From Brachybacterium aquaticum (GTDB lineage: Bacteria > Actinomycetota > Actinomycetes > Actinomycetales > Dermabacteraceae), in NCBI RefSeq assembly GCF_014204755.1, contig NZ_JACHLZ010000001.1, positions 3,348,001 through 3,412,000 on the forward strand: DNA of 64,000 nt, in the 5' to 3' direction. A program made the translations under genes and the position numbers. The notes under the pieces are model-generated. The model was not told the origin of the DNA, did no database searches, and was given only the letters and a program-made list of their open reading frames with translations. Positions 1 through 8,123 of this stretch are shown in pieces; the first letter of the stretch is position 1; each line of letters starts with the position of its first letter.

Positions 1-105
1 ATGGACCGCGGCGAGATCGTCGAGCAGGGCGACCCCGAGGAGTTCTTCACCGCCCCGCGCAGCGACCGCGCGAAGGCCTTCCTCAGCAAGATCCTCGCCC
101 ACTGA
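1..105 (+). CDS. Amino-acid ABC transporter ATPase, C-terminal end only
   Basis: The window opens inside this gene; only the last 34 residues are present, ending at a TGA at 103-105. The visible segment begins MDRGEIVEQGDPEEFF and continues FTAPRSDRAKAFLSKIL, the characteristic tail of GlnQ/GluA-type ATPases of polar amino-acid importers (MD-G-IVE-G-P-E-F, then P---R---FL--IL). It would power uptake through the two permeases encoded downstream, with the lipoprotein at 253 as substrate receptor. The gene order ATPase, binding protein, permease, permease matches the gluABCD operon of Corynebacterium. The Walker motifs lie outside the window, so the family call rests on the C-terminus and on context. 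Confidence 0.85.
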   Translation: MDRGEIVEQGDPEEFFTAPRSDRAKAFLSKILAH

Positions 106-252
106 CCGGCACCCCCTGACATGCGCCCCTGACAGCGCCCCGCACCCGGCGCCCCCGTTCCCGGAGCTCGCCCCGCGCGAGCACCGCCACCAGCTCCCCA
201 CCTGTCCCTGCACCGCCGTCCCACCGGACGGCACCGAAGATCGGAGAGATCC

Positions 253-1245
253 ATGACCAGCACCAGCTTCCGCCCCGGCCGTCGGGCCATCGTCGCCGCC
301 GCGGCGACCCTGCCCCTCGTCGGCCTCGCCGCCTGCTCCTCGGACACCGGCGAGGGCCCCGACCTCGGCGGCGGTGACAGCGGCGGCGACGCCAGCGACG
401 GCGGCGGTGCGGGCGGCGACGCCTTCGCCGACGTGATCGCCTCCGGTCCCGTCGCCGCGGACGACGCCGTCGCCGCGAGCGCCTGGGCCACCGCCATCAA
501 GGACAAGGACCAGCTCATTCGCGGCGGCACCCTCGCCAACCAGGTCTTCTCCCTCGCCTCCACCTCCGGCGGCCAGCCCACCGGCTTCGACGCCGGCATC
601 ACCCAGCTGCTGGCGAAGTACATCCTGGGCGAGGGCGGCGAGGAGAAGGTCGAGTACATCGACACCACCGTCGAGACCCGCGAGACCCTCGTCCAGAACG
701 GCACCGTGGACTGCGTGATCGCGACCTACTCGATCACCCCCGAGCGTCTCGAGGTCATCAACTTCGCCGGCCCCTACTACCTCTCCGGCACCGCCATCCA
801 GGTCCGCACCGAGGATGCCGAGACCATCTCCGGCCCCGGGGACCTCACCGGTCTGAACCTGGTCACCCAGGCCAACTCCACCGGCATCCAGGCGATCGAG
901 GAGTTCGTCACCGATCCGGGCGACGTCCAGACCCTCCCGGACAACGAGTCCTGCGTCGCGGCGCTGAAGCAGGGCCGCGCCGACGCATACGTCCTGGACC
1001 AGGGCGTGCTGCTCGGCAACTCCGCCGCGGACCCCGACGTCACCGTGGTCGGCGAGCCCTTCGTCGACGACCCCTACGGCATCGGCCTGTCCCAGGACAA
1101 CGAGGACGCCCTCGACTTCGTGAACACCTTCCTCCAGGAGATCATCGACTCCGGCACCTGGGAGCAGCTCTGGACCGCCACCATCGGCCAGGTCATCGAG
1201 GGCGACGCCCCCGAGCCGCCCGTCCCCGGCGAGCTGCCCGCCTGA
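253..1245 (+). CDS. gluB: Glutamate/polar amino-acid ABC transporter binding lipoprotein
   Basis: Extracytoplasmic solute receptor of 330 residues. The N-terminus has an arginine-rich region (R10 R11), a hydrophobic stretch and a lipobox Leu-Ala-Ala-Cys with the lipidated Cys at residue 28. A Gly/Asp/Ser-rich linker runs to about residue 55, followed by a type 3 periplasmic-binding-protein fold (SBP_bac_3). Seen in the sequence are GFDAGITQLLAKYILG, the segment VDCVIATYSITPER, and FAGPYYLSG, the usual family landmarks. The ATG at 253 follows a GGAGAG ribosome-binding site at 243. It lies between the ATPase fragment and two permeases, so it belongs to one operon. Glutamate is the most likely substrate by gene order, but other acidic or polar amino acids are possible. 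Confidence 0.9.
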   Translation: MTSTSFRPGRRAIVAAAATLPLVGLAACSSDTGEGPDLGGGDSGGDASDGGGAGGDAFADVIASGPVAADDAVAASAWATAIKDKDQLIRGGTLANQVFSLASTSGGQPTGFDAGITQLLAKYILGEGGEEKVEYIDTTVETRETLVQNGTVDCVIATYSITPERLEVINFAGPYYLSGTAIQVRTEDAETISGPGDLTGLNLVTQANSTGIQAIEEFVTDPGDVQTLPDNESCVAALKQGRADAYVLDQGVLLGNSAADPDVTVVGEPFVDDPYGIGLSQDNEDALDFVNTFLQEIIDSGTWEQLWTATIGQVIEGDAPEPPVPGELPA

Positions 1246-1282
1246 TCCCTGCCACCGCCGCCAGATCCCCGCGGCGACCGGC

Positions 1283-1328
1283 GCCGACGGGGACCCCGGC
1301 CGCACCCGGCCCGGTGGTCCCCGTCGGC
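1283..1328 (+). terminator. Hairpin between binding protein and permease genes (attenuator)
   Basis: A perfect 13-bp inverted repeat pairs 1283-1295 with 1316-1328 around a 20-nt loop. The arms are GCCGACGGGGACC and its complement, so the stem is built from two opposed copies of the GCCGACGGG motif that recurs across the window. There is no U-tract. Its place between the receptor and permease genes suggests partial termination or 3'-end protection of the receptor mRNA, a common way to make receptor in excess over membrane subunits. That function is inferred. Confidence 0.6.
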
Positions 1329-1357
1329 CGTCCCCCTTCCGCACCGAGAGGTTCCAG

Positions 1358-2056
1358 ATGGACGCCATCCGCGAGAACATCCCCCTGCTGCTCCAGGGCA
1401 TCGGGACCACGGTCGCCCTGACCCTGCTGGGCTACACGTTCGCGCTCATCCTCGGCACCGTGCTCGCGGTCGCCCGGGTCAGCCCGATCCCGCCGCTGCG
1501 CTGGGCCGCCACCGTGTACGTCGAGATCTTCCGCAACATCCCGCTGCTGAGTCTGCTGATCCTGATCTCGTTCGGTCTGCCGGACGTGGGGCTGCTGCTG
1601 CCGTACTTCTGGTGCGGCGTGCTGGGGCTGACCCTGTCCTCGGCCGCGTTCGTGTGCGAGAACGTCCGCTCGGGCATCAACACCGTCCCCATCGGCCACG
1701 CCGAGGCGGCGCGCTCCATCGGGCTCGGCTTCTTCGGAACGCTGCGCTTCGTGGTGCTGCCCCAGGCCTTCCGCACCATGATCCAGCCGCTGGTGAACGT
1801 GTTCATCGGCACCGTGATCGGCTCGGCCCTGTGCTCCGCGATCGCCGTCCAGGAGATCACCTGGGTCACCCAGACCCTGAACATCCGCTACGCCCAGGCG
1901 GTGCTGATGTTCCTCATCGCCGGTGCCGTCTACCTGATCCTGTCTCTCGGCGGCGCGGCGGTGGGCAGCGCCATCGAGCGGGCCGTCGCCCCCGGCGGTC
2001 GCGGCCGCTCCGAGGCGACCCGCCGCCTCGACGTCACGGCAGGAGCGCAGGCATGA
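1358..2056 (+). CDS. gluC: Amino-acid ABC transporter permease (GluC-type)
   Basis: Integral membrane subunit of 232 residues with about five hydrophobic segments. The cytoplasmic EAA loop is visible as GHAEAARSIGLGFFGTLRFV followed by VLPQAF, the docking site for the ATPase and the hallmark of HisM/GlnP-type permeases. ATG at 1358 follows a purine-rich GAGAGGTT. The stop overlaps the next gene's start by four bases (ATGA), implying translational coupling with the partner permease. Together they would form the heterodimeric pore of the importer whose receptor is at 253. Confidence 0.92.
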   Translation: MDAIRENIPLLLQGIGTTVALTLLGYTFALILGTVLAVARVSPIPPLRWAATVYVEIFRNIPLLSLLILISFGLPDVGLLLPYFWCGVLGLTLSSAAFVCENVRSGINTVPIGHAEAARSIGLGFFGTLRFVVLPQAFRTMIQPLVNVFIGTVIGSALCSAIAVQEITWVTQTLNIRYAQAVLMFLIAGAVYLILSLGGAAVGSAIERAVAPGGRGRSEATRRLDVTAGAQA

Positions 2057-2886
2057 GCGCAGCATCGAACTCCTCCACCGCGACCCAGGTCCTCTTCGAC
2101 GCCCCCGGGCCCAAGGGCCGCCGGCGCATCCTGATCCTCTCGATCCTCAGCGTCGTCGCGATCCTCGCGATCCTCGCCGGGGCGCTGTGGCAGTTCCACG
2201 CCAACGGCCAGCTCGACCCGAACAAATGGGTCGTCTACCTGCGGGCCGATTACATCGCCTTCCTCGGCCAGGGCCTGTGGGGCACCCTCAAGGTCACCGC
2301 GCTCGCGGCGGTCGTCGCCTTTCCCCTCGGGCTGCTGCTCGCGCTCGCGCGGCTGTCCCGCGTGAAGCTGGTCAGCACGCTGGCCGCGGTGTGGATCGAG
2401 TTCTACCGCGGCATCCCGATGCTGCTCGTGGTGTATGCGTTCCTGCTGGCCCTGCCGGCCTTCGGCGTCACCTTCCCGCGGTTCTGGATGCTGGTGATCC
2501 CGATGATCCTGGTCTCCTCCGCCTCCACCGCCGAGGTGTTCCGCGCCGGCATCAACGCCGTGGACAAGGGCCAGCACGAGGCCGCCGCCGCGATCGGCCT
2601 GGGCCGACGCGACGCCATGGCCTCGGTGATCCTGCCGCAGGCCGTGCGCCTGGTCCTGCCGAGCCTCATCCTGGCGCTGGTCTCGCTGCTCAAGGACTCC
2701 ACCCTCGGCTACGTGGTCAGCTACAACGAGCTCCAGTTCCAGGGCAAGACCCTGGTCTCCATCACCCGCTACCTGGTCCAGACGTACCTCGTCGTCTCGG
2801 TGATCTACATCGTCATCAACTTCCTGCTCACCCGCATCGCCCTCGCGCTCGATGCCCGGATGAAGGCCCGCTCGGCCGCGAGCTGA
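2053..2886 (+). CDS. gluD: Amino-acid ABC transporter permease (GluD-type)
   Basis: Second membrane subunit, 277 residues from the ATG at 2053, which sits in an ATGA overlap with the previous stop. The same frame is open much further upstream, but that stretch is a shadow of gluC. After a basic N-terminus come a hydrophobic helix (ILILSILSVVAILAILAG), a periplasmic segment, and a permease domain with GQHEAAAAIGLGRRDAM followed by VILPQAV, the EAA motif. Longer than GluC, as is usual for GluD because of the extra N-terminal helix. Last gene of the importer operon. Confidence 0.92.
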   Translation: MSAASNSSTATQVLFDAPGPKGRRRILILSILSVVAILAILAGALWQFHANGQLDPNKWVVYLRADYIAFLGQGLWGTLKVTALAAVVAFPLGLLLALARLSRVKLVSTLAAVWIEFYRGIPMLLVVYAFLLALPAFGVTFPRFWMLVIPMILVSSASTAEVFRAGINAVDKGQHEAAAAIGLGRRDAMASVILPQAVRLVLPSLILALVSLLKDSTLGYVVSYNELQFQGKTLVSITRYLVQTYLVVSVIYIVINFLLTRIALALDARMKARSAAS

Positions 2887-2925
2887 CAGGCACCACCGGC
2901 CCCGCGCCGGAGAGAAGGACCCTCC

Positions 2926-3744
2926 ATGTGCCGACTGCTCGGCGTCGTCTCCCGCTTGGAGCACGCGCTGACCGAACTCGTCCCGGGCGAGCTGCCCCTG
3001 TTCACCGCGCTCTCCGAGCGCCACAAGGACGGCTGGGGCGTGGCCTCCTACCCGTCGGGCTCGGGGGCCGACGGGGGCGACGACCCGGCCCCGCTGCGGC
3101 CGCTCGTGCGGCACGGCATCGACACGGCGCTGGCCTCGAACGCCTACGGCGACGCGGTCGCGGAGGCACGCGGCGAGGTGATCGCGGTGCACCTGCGCCG
3201 CGCGAGCGTGGGCCTCGCCCTCGAGCTCGCCAACACCCACCCCTTCGTCGAGGGGGAGATGACCTTCAGCCACAACGGCCAGTTCGACCTCTCCGAGGAG
3301 CTTCGCGCGCGGATCCTCGCCCGGGGCGGCCGCACCCCGGCCGGCACGACCGACTCCGAGCTGTTCCTCTCGCTGATCACCGCGTGGGCCGACGAGCTCC
3401 CGCGGGTGGGCGGGAACCGCGACTGGGCGGGCGCGATCCAGCACGCCGCCGCCGAGCTCACGCAGCTCACCACCGAGCTGTTCGGGCGCCCGCCCGAGTC
3501 GCTGAACTGCCTGCTGACCATGCCGGGCGCCCTCGTCGCCTACGCCCAGCACGATCCCGCGCAGGCGCCCGAGGACCAGCCCGTCGAGGTGTATGACCTG
3601 CGCTGGCGCGCGGATGCCGACCGTGTGCTCGTCTCCTCGACCGGTTACCCGCAGGAGGGCTTCTCGACCCTCGCGCAGGGCGCGGCGCTGACCATCCACC
3701 GCGGCTCCCTCCGGGTCGAGGAGCACGCGCCGCTCACGGGCTGA
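2926..3744 (+). CDS. Class II glutamine amidotransferase (YafJ-like)
   Basis: 272-residue protein beginning MCRLLG, so a nucleophilic Cys2 becomes N-terminal after Met removal, as in Ntn-type class II glutamine amidotransferases. Further landmarks are HKDGWGVASY, VIAVHLRRASVGL, NTHPF and FSHNGQFD, which match the YafJ/EgtC/DUG3 group. These enzymes hydrolyse glutamine-like amides; the physiological substrate of this subgroup is mostly unknown. The ATG follows AGAGAAGGAC. It is 39 bp behind gluD and could be co-transcribed with the glutamate importer, so a role in glutamine or gamma-glutamyl handling is an attractive inference. The segment GSGADGGDD near residue 48 carries one copy of the window-wide GCCGACGGG motif in frame. 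Confidence 0.85.
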   Translation: MCRLLGVVSRLEHALTELVPGELPLFTALSERHKDGWGVASYPSGSGADGGDDPAPLRPLVRHGIDTALASNAYGDAVAEARGEVIAVHLRRASVGLALELANTHPFVEGEMTFSHNGQFDLSEELRARILARGGRTPAGTTDSELFLSLITAWADELPRVGGNRDWAGAIQHAAAELTQLTTELFGRPPESLNCLLTMPGALVAYAQHDPAQAPEDQPVEVYDLRWRADADRVLVSSTGYPQEGFSTLAQGAALTIHRGSLRVEEHAPLTG

Positions 3745-3776
3745 GGCCGACGGCGGCCCGTCGGGACCTCGGCCTC
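3743..3776 (+). terminator. Terminator-like hairpin after the amidotransferase gene
   Basis: Inverted repeat GAGGCCGA at 3743-3750 with TCGGCCTC at 3769-3776, beginning at the stop codon. A nested alternative stem pairs 3749-3753 with 3758-3762. GC-rich without a U-run, as is common in high-GC actinobacteria. It separates the first ABC operon and the amidotransferase gene from the osmoprotectant operon. Confidence 0.5.
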
Positions 3777-3891
3777 CCGTCCGACCGGCCGGTCGTGGCC
3801 CCAGCCCCAACGCACCCCGCCGTCGTGCCCGGGCGGTAGGGTGGGCATCCCGGCGGCGAGAGCTCGTCGGCACGACCTGCTGGGAGGCCCC

Positions 3892-4794
3892 GTGATCGGT
3901 TTCGAGAACGTCCGCAAGGAGTACCCCGGCGGTACTGTCGCCGTGGAGGACTTCTCCCTCGACATCGCCTCCCACGAGGCGGTGGCGCTGGTGGGCACCT
4001 CGGGCTCGGGCAAGACCACGCTCATGCGCATGGTCAACCGCATGGTCGACCCCACCTCCGGCCGCGTCCACATCGACGGCGAGGACGTCGCCGGGATGGA
4101 TCCCGTGCAGCTGCGGCGCTCGATCGGCTACGTCATGCAGGCCTCCGGGCTGCTCCCGCACCGCACCGTGCTGGACAACATCACCACCGTCCCGGTGCTG
4201 CGCGGCACCTCCAAGGCCGCTGCGCGCGAGCGGGCCCGGGAGCTCATGGCTACCGTGGGCCTGGCCGAGGAGCTCGCGACCCGCTACCCGGCCCAGCTCT
4301 CCGGCGGCCAGCAGCAGCGGGTCGGGGTGGCCCGCGGCCTCGCCGCCGACCCGAACATCCTGCTGATGGACGAGCCCTTCGGCGCCGTCGACCCGATCGT
4401 GCGCGACGAGCTCCAGGGCGAGCTGCAGCGCCTCCAGCGCGAGCTGAAGAAGACGATCGTGTTCGTCACCCACGACATCGACGAGGCCTTCCGCATCGGC
4501 GACCGCGTGGTCATCCTCCGCCCCGGGGGGATCATCGCCCAGGTCGGCACCCCGCAGGAGATCCTCGCCGACCCCGCCGACGACTTCGCCGCCTCCTTCG
4601 TGGGCGCCGACCGCGGCGCCCGCACCCTCCACGTCGAGCACGTCGACGGGCGCGACATCGTCGTCGACGCCGACGGCCGCGCCGCCGGGGTGCTGCAGGG
4701 CGGGCCGACGGGCGCGGGTGGGAGCGCCGGCGCGGGCAACGGGCGGCCGACGGGCGGGCCAGGGAGCCGGCCGACGGGGCAGGGCGCCGCGTGA
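3892..4794 (+). CDS. opuCA: Osmoprotectant (glycine betaine/choline) ABC transporter ATPase
   Basis: Cytoplasmic ATPase of 300 residues. Walker A GTSGSGKT is at residues 35-42, the signature is LSGGQQQRVGVARGLA, Walker B is NILLMDEPFGAVDP, and the H-loop is VFVTHDIDEAF. These fit the OpuCA/ProV subfamily. GTG 3892 was preferred to an upstream in-frame GTG at 3841 because homologues start at the IGFENV segment and GGGAGG precedes it. Unlike many OpuCA proteins there is no clear tandem CBS pair; after the ATPase core only a short segment and a Gly/Pro-rich tail follow. The tail (about 4700-4790) holds three copies of the GCCGACGGG motif. Overlaps the next gene by GTGA. Confidence 0.9.
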   Translation: MIGFENVRKEYPGGTVAVEDFSLDIASHEAVALVGTSGSGKTTLMRMVNRMVDPTSGRVHIDGEDVAGMDPVQLRRSIGYVMQASGLLPHRTVLDNITTVPVLRGTSKAAARERARELMATVGLAEELATRYPAQLSGGQQQRVGVARGLAADPNILLMDEPFGAVDPIVRDELQGELQRLQRELKKTIVFVTHDIDEAFRIGDRVVILRPGGIIAQVGTPQEILADPADDFAASFVGADRGARTLHVEHVDGRDIVVDADGRAAGVLQGGPTGAGGSAGAGNGRPTGGPGSRPTGQGAA

Positions 4795-5441
4795 GCTGGG
4801 TCCTCGACAACCTCGACGTGATCGCGGGGTACACCGGCGCGCACCTGCTCCAGGCGCTGCCGCCGATCGTGCTCGCCTTCCTGCTCTCCCTGCCGCTGGC
4901 GAAGCTCGCCAACGCCCGCGGCTGGCTGCGCACCGGCGTCACCACCGCCTCCGGGCTCATGTACGCGATCCCCTCGCTGCCCCTGTTCGTGCTGCTGCCG
5001 GGCCTGATCGGCACCGGCGTGCGCAGCCCCCTGAACATCGTCATCGCCCTGACCCTCTACGGCCTCGCGCTCATGGTCCCCACCGCCTCGGACGCCTTCC
5101 GCTCCGTGGGCCGGGACGTGCTCGGCTCCGCCACCGCCCAGGGCTACGCCCCATCCGCACGGTTCCTCCAGGTCGAGCTGCCGCTGGCCGGGCCCGTCCT
5201 CCTCGGCGGGGTGCGGGTCGTCGCCGTCAGCACGATCTCGCTGGTCACCGTCGGCGGCGTGCTCGGCGTGCCGAGCCTCGGCATGCTCTTCGTGGACGGG
5301 GTGCGCCGCGGCATCATCGCCGAGGTCGCCGCGGGCGTGGTCGTCACCGCCGCGCTCGCCCTGCTCCTGGACGCCCTGCTCGTCCTGCTCGGGAAGGCGC
5401 TCATGCCCTGGACCCGCACCGGCGAGGGGAGGCGCGCATGA
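4791..5441 (+). CDS. opuCB: Osmoprotectant ABC transporter permease (first)
   Basis: 216-residue membrane subunit with five or six hydrophobic segments, starting at the GTG in the GTGA overlap with the ATPase gene. The permease motif appears as GRDVLGSATAQGYAPSARFL followed by VELPLAGPVLLGG, typical of OpuCB/OpuBB rather than amino-acid permeases. It ends four bases inside the second permease gene (ATGA at 5438). The two permeases would form the translocation pore for betaine, choline or related compatible solutes. Confidence 0.9.
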   Translation: MSWVLDNLDVIAGYTGAHLLQALPPIVLAFLLSLPLAKLANARGWLRTGVTTASGLMYAIPSLPLFVLLPGLIGTGVRSPLNIVIALTLYGLALMVPTASDAFRSVGRDVLGSATAQGYAPSARFLQVELPLAGPVLLGGVRVVAVSTISLVTVGGVLGVPSLGMLFVDGVRRGIIAEVAAGVVVTAALALLLDALLVLLGKALMPWTRTGEGRRA

Positions 5442-6115
5442 ACGAGTCCGGCAGCCCCTTCGTCCAGGCCTTCGTCTGGCTCGCCGACCCCGCCCGCTGG
5501 TCCGGTCCCGCCGGGATCCCCGTCCGCACCGCCGAGCACCTCGGCTACACCGCCCTCGGCGTGCTCGTCGCCGCGCTCATCGCGATCCCGCTCGGGCTGT
5601 ACGTCGGCCACACCGGACGGTTCAAGAGCCTCGCCGTCGCCGCGGCCGGCGCCGCCCGCGCCCTGCCCACCCTGGGCCTGGTGACCCTGTTCGCCCTGCT
5701 CATCGGCATCGGGCTCACCGCCCCGCTGCTGAGCTTCGTGATCCTCGCGATCCCGTCCCTGCTCGCCGGCGCCTACTCCGCCGTCGAGTCGGCGGACCCG
5801 GCCACCGTCGACGCCGCCCGCGCCCAGGGCATGACCGAATGGCAGATGCTCACCCGCGTCGAGATCCCGCTCGGCATGCCGCTGCTGATCGGCGGGTTCC
5901 GCGGCGCGACCGTTCAGGTCGTCTCCACCGCCATGCTCGCCGCGTACGTCGGCAACGGAGGACTGGGCCGCTACATCTTCCAGGGTCTCGGCTCCCAGGA
6001 CTACCCGCAGATGATCGCCGGATCGCTGCTCGTCATCGCGCTCGCCCTCGTCCTCGACCTCGCCCTGCTGCTGCTCCAGCGCGCCACCGCCCCGCGCGGG
6101 ATCGTGCGCGCGTGA
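5438..6115 (+). CDS. opuCD: Osmoprotectant ABC transporter permease (second)
   Basis: 225-residue membrane subunit from the ATG at 5438, inside an ATGA overlap and preceded by GAGGGGAGG. The same frame is open further upstream, but that part shadows opuCB. Core landmarks are LPTLGLVTLFALLIGIGLT, then VDAARAQGMTEWQMLTRVEI with PLGMPLLIGGFR, the EAA-type loop, and STAMLAAYVGNGGLGRYI, which is conserved in OpuCB/OpuCD permeases. It completes the pore of the compatible-solute importer. Confidence 0.9.
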   Translation: MNESGSPFVQAFVWLADPARWSGPAGIPVRTAEHLGYTALGVLVAALIAIPLGLYVGHTGRFKSLAVAAAGAARALPTLGLVTLFALLIGIGLTAPLLSFVILAIPSLLAGAYSAVESADPATVDAARAQGMTEWQMLTRVEIPLGMPLLIGGFRGATVQVVSTAMLAAYVGNGGLGRYIFQGLGSQDYPQMIAGSLLVIALALVLDLALLLLQRATAPRGIVRA

Positions 6116-6221
6116 CGGGGCGGGGCCCGTCCGTATCCCACCCCGCCTGCATCCCAGCCCGCCCCCACCTGCCAGCCCGCACGCCTACCCTGATCCCGTC
6201 GGCCGACCCCAGGAGAACCCC

Positions 6222-7196
6222 ATGAGCACCCAGTCCACCCGCCGCCACATCCTCGGCGCGCTCGGCGCCGGCGGCCTCGCCCTCGGCGCCGCAGCCTGCG
6301 GCTCCTCCGACCCCTTCGAGGACGAGAACGGCTCCGGCGGCTCCGGCGAGGGGAGCGGCGGCGCGTCCGACGGAGGCTCCGGCGCCTCGGGCGGCGGGGG
6401 CACCCTCGCGATTGGCTCCCAGGCCTACTACTCCAACGAGATCATCGCGGAGCTGTTCGCCCAGGCCCTCGAGGCGGCCGGGTACACCATCGACCGTCAG
6501 TACCAGATCGGCCAGCGCGAGGTGTACATGCCGGAGCTCGAGTCCGGCGCGCTGGACATCTTGCCCGAGTACCTCGGCAACCTCCTCCAGCACTACGAGC
6601 CCGACGCCCCCTCGGCGAGCCCCGAGGAGATCCAGGCCGCCCTCGGCGAGGCCCTTCCGGAGGGGCTGCGGGTCCTGGACTTCGCGGACGCCTCCGACCA
6701 GGACTCCTACACCACCACCTCCGAGTTCGCGACCGAGAACTCCCTCACCTCCATCGGGGACCTCGCCGGCGTCGACGAAGACCTGAAGATCGCCGCGAAC
6801 AGCGAGTTCGAGGTGCGGCCCTACGGCCCCGAGGGCGCGAAGTCGGTGTACGGCGTGGACGTGACCGTCGTGCCCGTCGAGGACTCCGGCGGCCCCCTCA
6901 CCGTCCAGGCGCTCCTGGACGGGAACGTGCAGCTGGCGAACATCTACACCGCCGACCCCGCCATCGCCGAGAACGACCTCGTGGTCCTCGAGGACCCGGA
7001 GGCGCTGATCCTCCCGCAGAACGTGGTCCCCGTGGTCGGCGAGAAGGTCGACGAGACCGCCGCCGAGGCGATCAACGGCGTCATCGCTGCGCTCTCGGCC
7101 GAGGACCTCGTGGAGCTGAACCGTCGTAGCACCGTGGACCAGGCCTCCTCCGCGGACATCGCCTCGCAGTGGCTGAGCGAGAAGGGCCTGGTCTGA
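6222..7196 (+). CDS. opuCC: Osmoprotectant-binding lipoprotein
   Basis: 324-residue receptor. The N-terminus has twin arginines (R7 R8), a hydrophobic run and a lipobox ending at Cys26 (Gly-Ala-Ala-Ala-Cys), so it is a lipoprotein possibly exported by Tat. A Gly/Ser-rich linker reaches about residue 63, followed by an OpuAC-type domain beginning LAIGSQAYYSNEIIAELFAQ, with REVYMPELESGALDILPEYL typical of glycine-betaine/choline receptors. The usual ATPase-permease-permease-receptor order supports the assignment. Its TGA overlaps the start of the following gene by one base (TGATG). Confidence 0.9.
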   Translation: MSTQSTRRHILGALGAGGLALGAAACGSSDPFEDENGSGGSGEGSGGASDGGSGASGGGGTLAIGSQAYYSNEIIAELFAQALEAAGYTIDRQYQIGQREVYMPELESGALDILPEYLGNLLQHYEPDAPSASPEEIQAALGEALPEGLRVLDFADASDQDSYTTTSEFATENSLTSIGDLAGVDEDLKIAANSEFEVRPYGPEGAKSVYGVDVTVVPVEDSGGPLTVQALLDGNVQLANIYTADPAIAENDLVVLEDPEALILPQNVVPVVGEKVDETAAEAINGVIAALSAEDLVELNRRSTVDQASSADIASQWLSEKGLV

Positions 7197-8029
7197 TGCG
7201 CGTGGTCATCACCGGCGCGACGGGGAAGGTGGGCGGCGAGGTCGCGCGCCTCCTCGCCCCGGTCCACGCCGTGGACCTGCGCCTGGTGGGTCGCAGCCTC
7301 GAGCGCGCCCCGCAGATCGAGGGCGCCGAGCTGGTGCGCGCCGAGTTCTCCGACGCCTGCCGCGAGGCCTTCGCCGGCGCCGACGCGGTGCTGCTGGTCT
7401 CCGCCGGGGAGGCCGCCGACCGTCTCGACCAGCACCGCACCGCCATCACCGCGCTCGCCGAGTCCGGGGCGAAGCACGTGGTCTACACGTCCTTCCTCGG
7501 CGCCGGGCCGGAGGCCGAGTTCACCCTCGCCCGCGACCACGGCGCGACCGAGCAGATGCTGCGCGAGTCCGGGGTGCCCTGGACCGTCCTGCGCGACAGC
7601 TTCTACGCCGACGTGCTGCTCGACTTCGCCGGCCGCGACCGCGTGATCCGCGGCCCGGCCGGCAGCGGGCGCTGCGCCTTCGTCTCCCGCCGCGACGTCG
7701 CCGAGGTCGCCGCGCACATCCTGCGCAGCCCCTCCGCCTGGGCGGGCCGCACCCTCGGCCTCACCGGACCGGTCGCCGTCACCCTCGGCGAGGCGGCGCT
7801 GCAGATGACCCGCGCCCGCGGCGAGGAGTACGAGTACGTCGACGAGACCCTCGAGGAGGCCCGCGCGTCCCGCGCCCCCTACGGTGCGCCGGACTGGCAG
7901 GTCGACGCCTGGATCAGCACCTACACCGCCATCGCCTCCGGGGCGCTGGACGTGGTGACCGACGACGTCGCCGAGGTGCTCGGCCGCGCGCCGCGCACTC
8001 TGGCCGAGGCGGTCGCGGACCCGCTGTGA
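7196..8029 (+). CDS. NAD(P)-binding NmrA-like oxidoreductase
   Basis: 277 residues starting at the ATG that shares one base with the opuCC stop. The N-terminal dinucleotide motif is MRVVITGATGKVGGEVARLL (TGATGxxG), followed by LLVSAGEAADRLDQH and HVVYTSFLGAGPEAEFTLAR. This atypical short-chain-dehydrogenase pattern matches NmrA/QOR2-like proteins, which reduce quinones or sense NAD(P)H redox state. The substrate is unknown. The one-base overlap suggests co-transcription with the osmoprotectant operon, but no functional link is established. Confidence 0.85.
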   Translation: MRVVITGATGKVGGEVARLLAPVHAVDLRLVGRSLERAPQIEGAELVRAEFSDACREAFAGADAVLLVSAGEAADRLDQHRTAITALAESGAKHVVYTSFLGAGPEAEFTLARDHGATEQMLRESGVPWTVLRDSFYADVLLDFAGRDRVIRGPAGSGRCAFVSRRDVAEVAAHILRSPSAWAGRTLGLTGPVAVTLGEAALQMTRARGEEYEYVDETLEEARASRAPYGAPDWQVDAWISTYTAIASGALDVVTDDVAEVLGRAPRTLAEAVADPL

Positions 8030-8052
8030 GTGGGGCGGGCATGAGCGTGGTC

Positions 8053-8103
8053 GTGCTGTGAGCGGGGCCGTGCTGTGAGCGGGGCCGTGCTGTGAGCGGG
8101 GCC
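8053..8103. repeat. Three perfect 17-bp tandem repeats between convergent genes
   Basis: The unit GTGCTGTGAGCGGGGCC occurs at 8053-8069, 8070-8086 and 8087-8103 without mismatch. It lies between the convergent stops of the NmrA-like gene and the IclR gene. Perfect identity implies recent slippage; copy number is probably variable between strains. Confidence 0.9.
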
Positions 8104-8123
8104 GTGCCGGCCGCGCTGGGGAG

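Noticed and set aside
1930-4641. A 900-codon open frame on the minus strand opposite the ABC genes
   Set aside because: It is antisense to four well-supported plus-strand genes, crosses their boundaries, and has the Arg/Gly/Asp/Gln/His-rich composition typical of shadow frames in very high-GC DNA.
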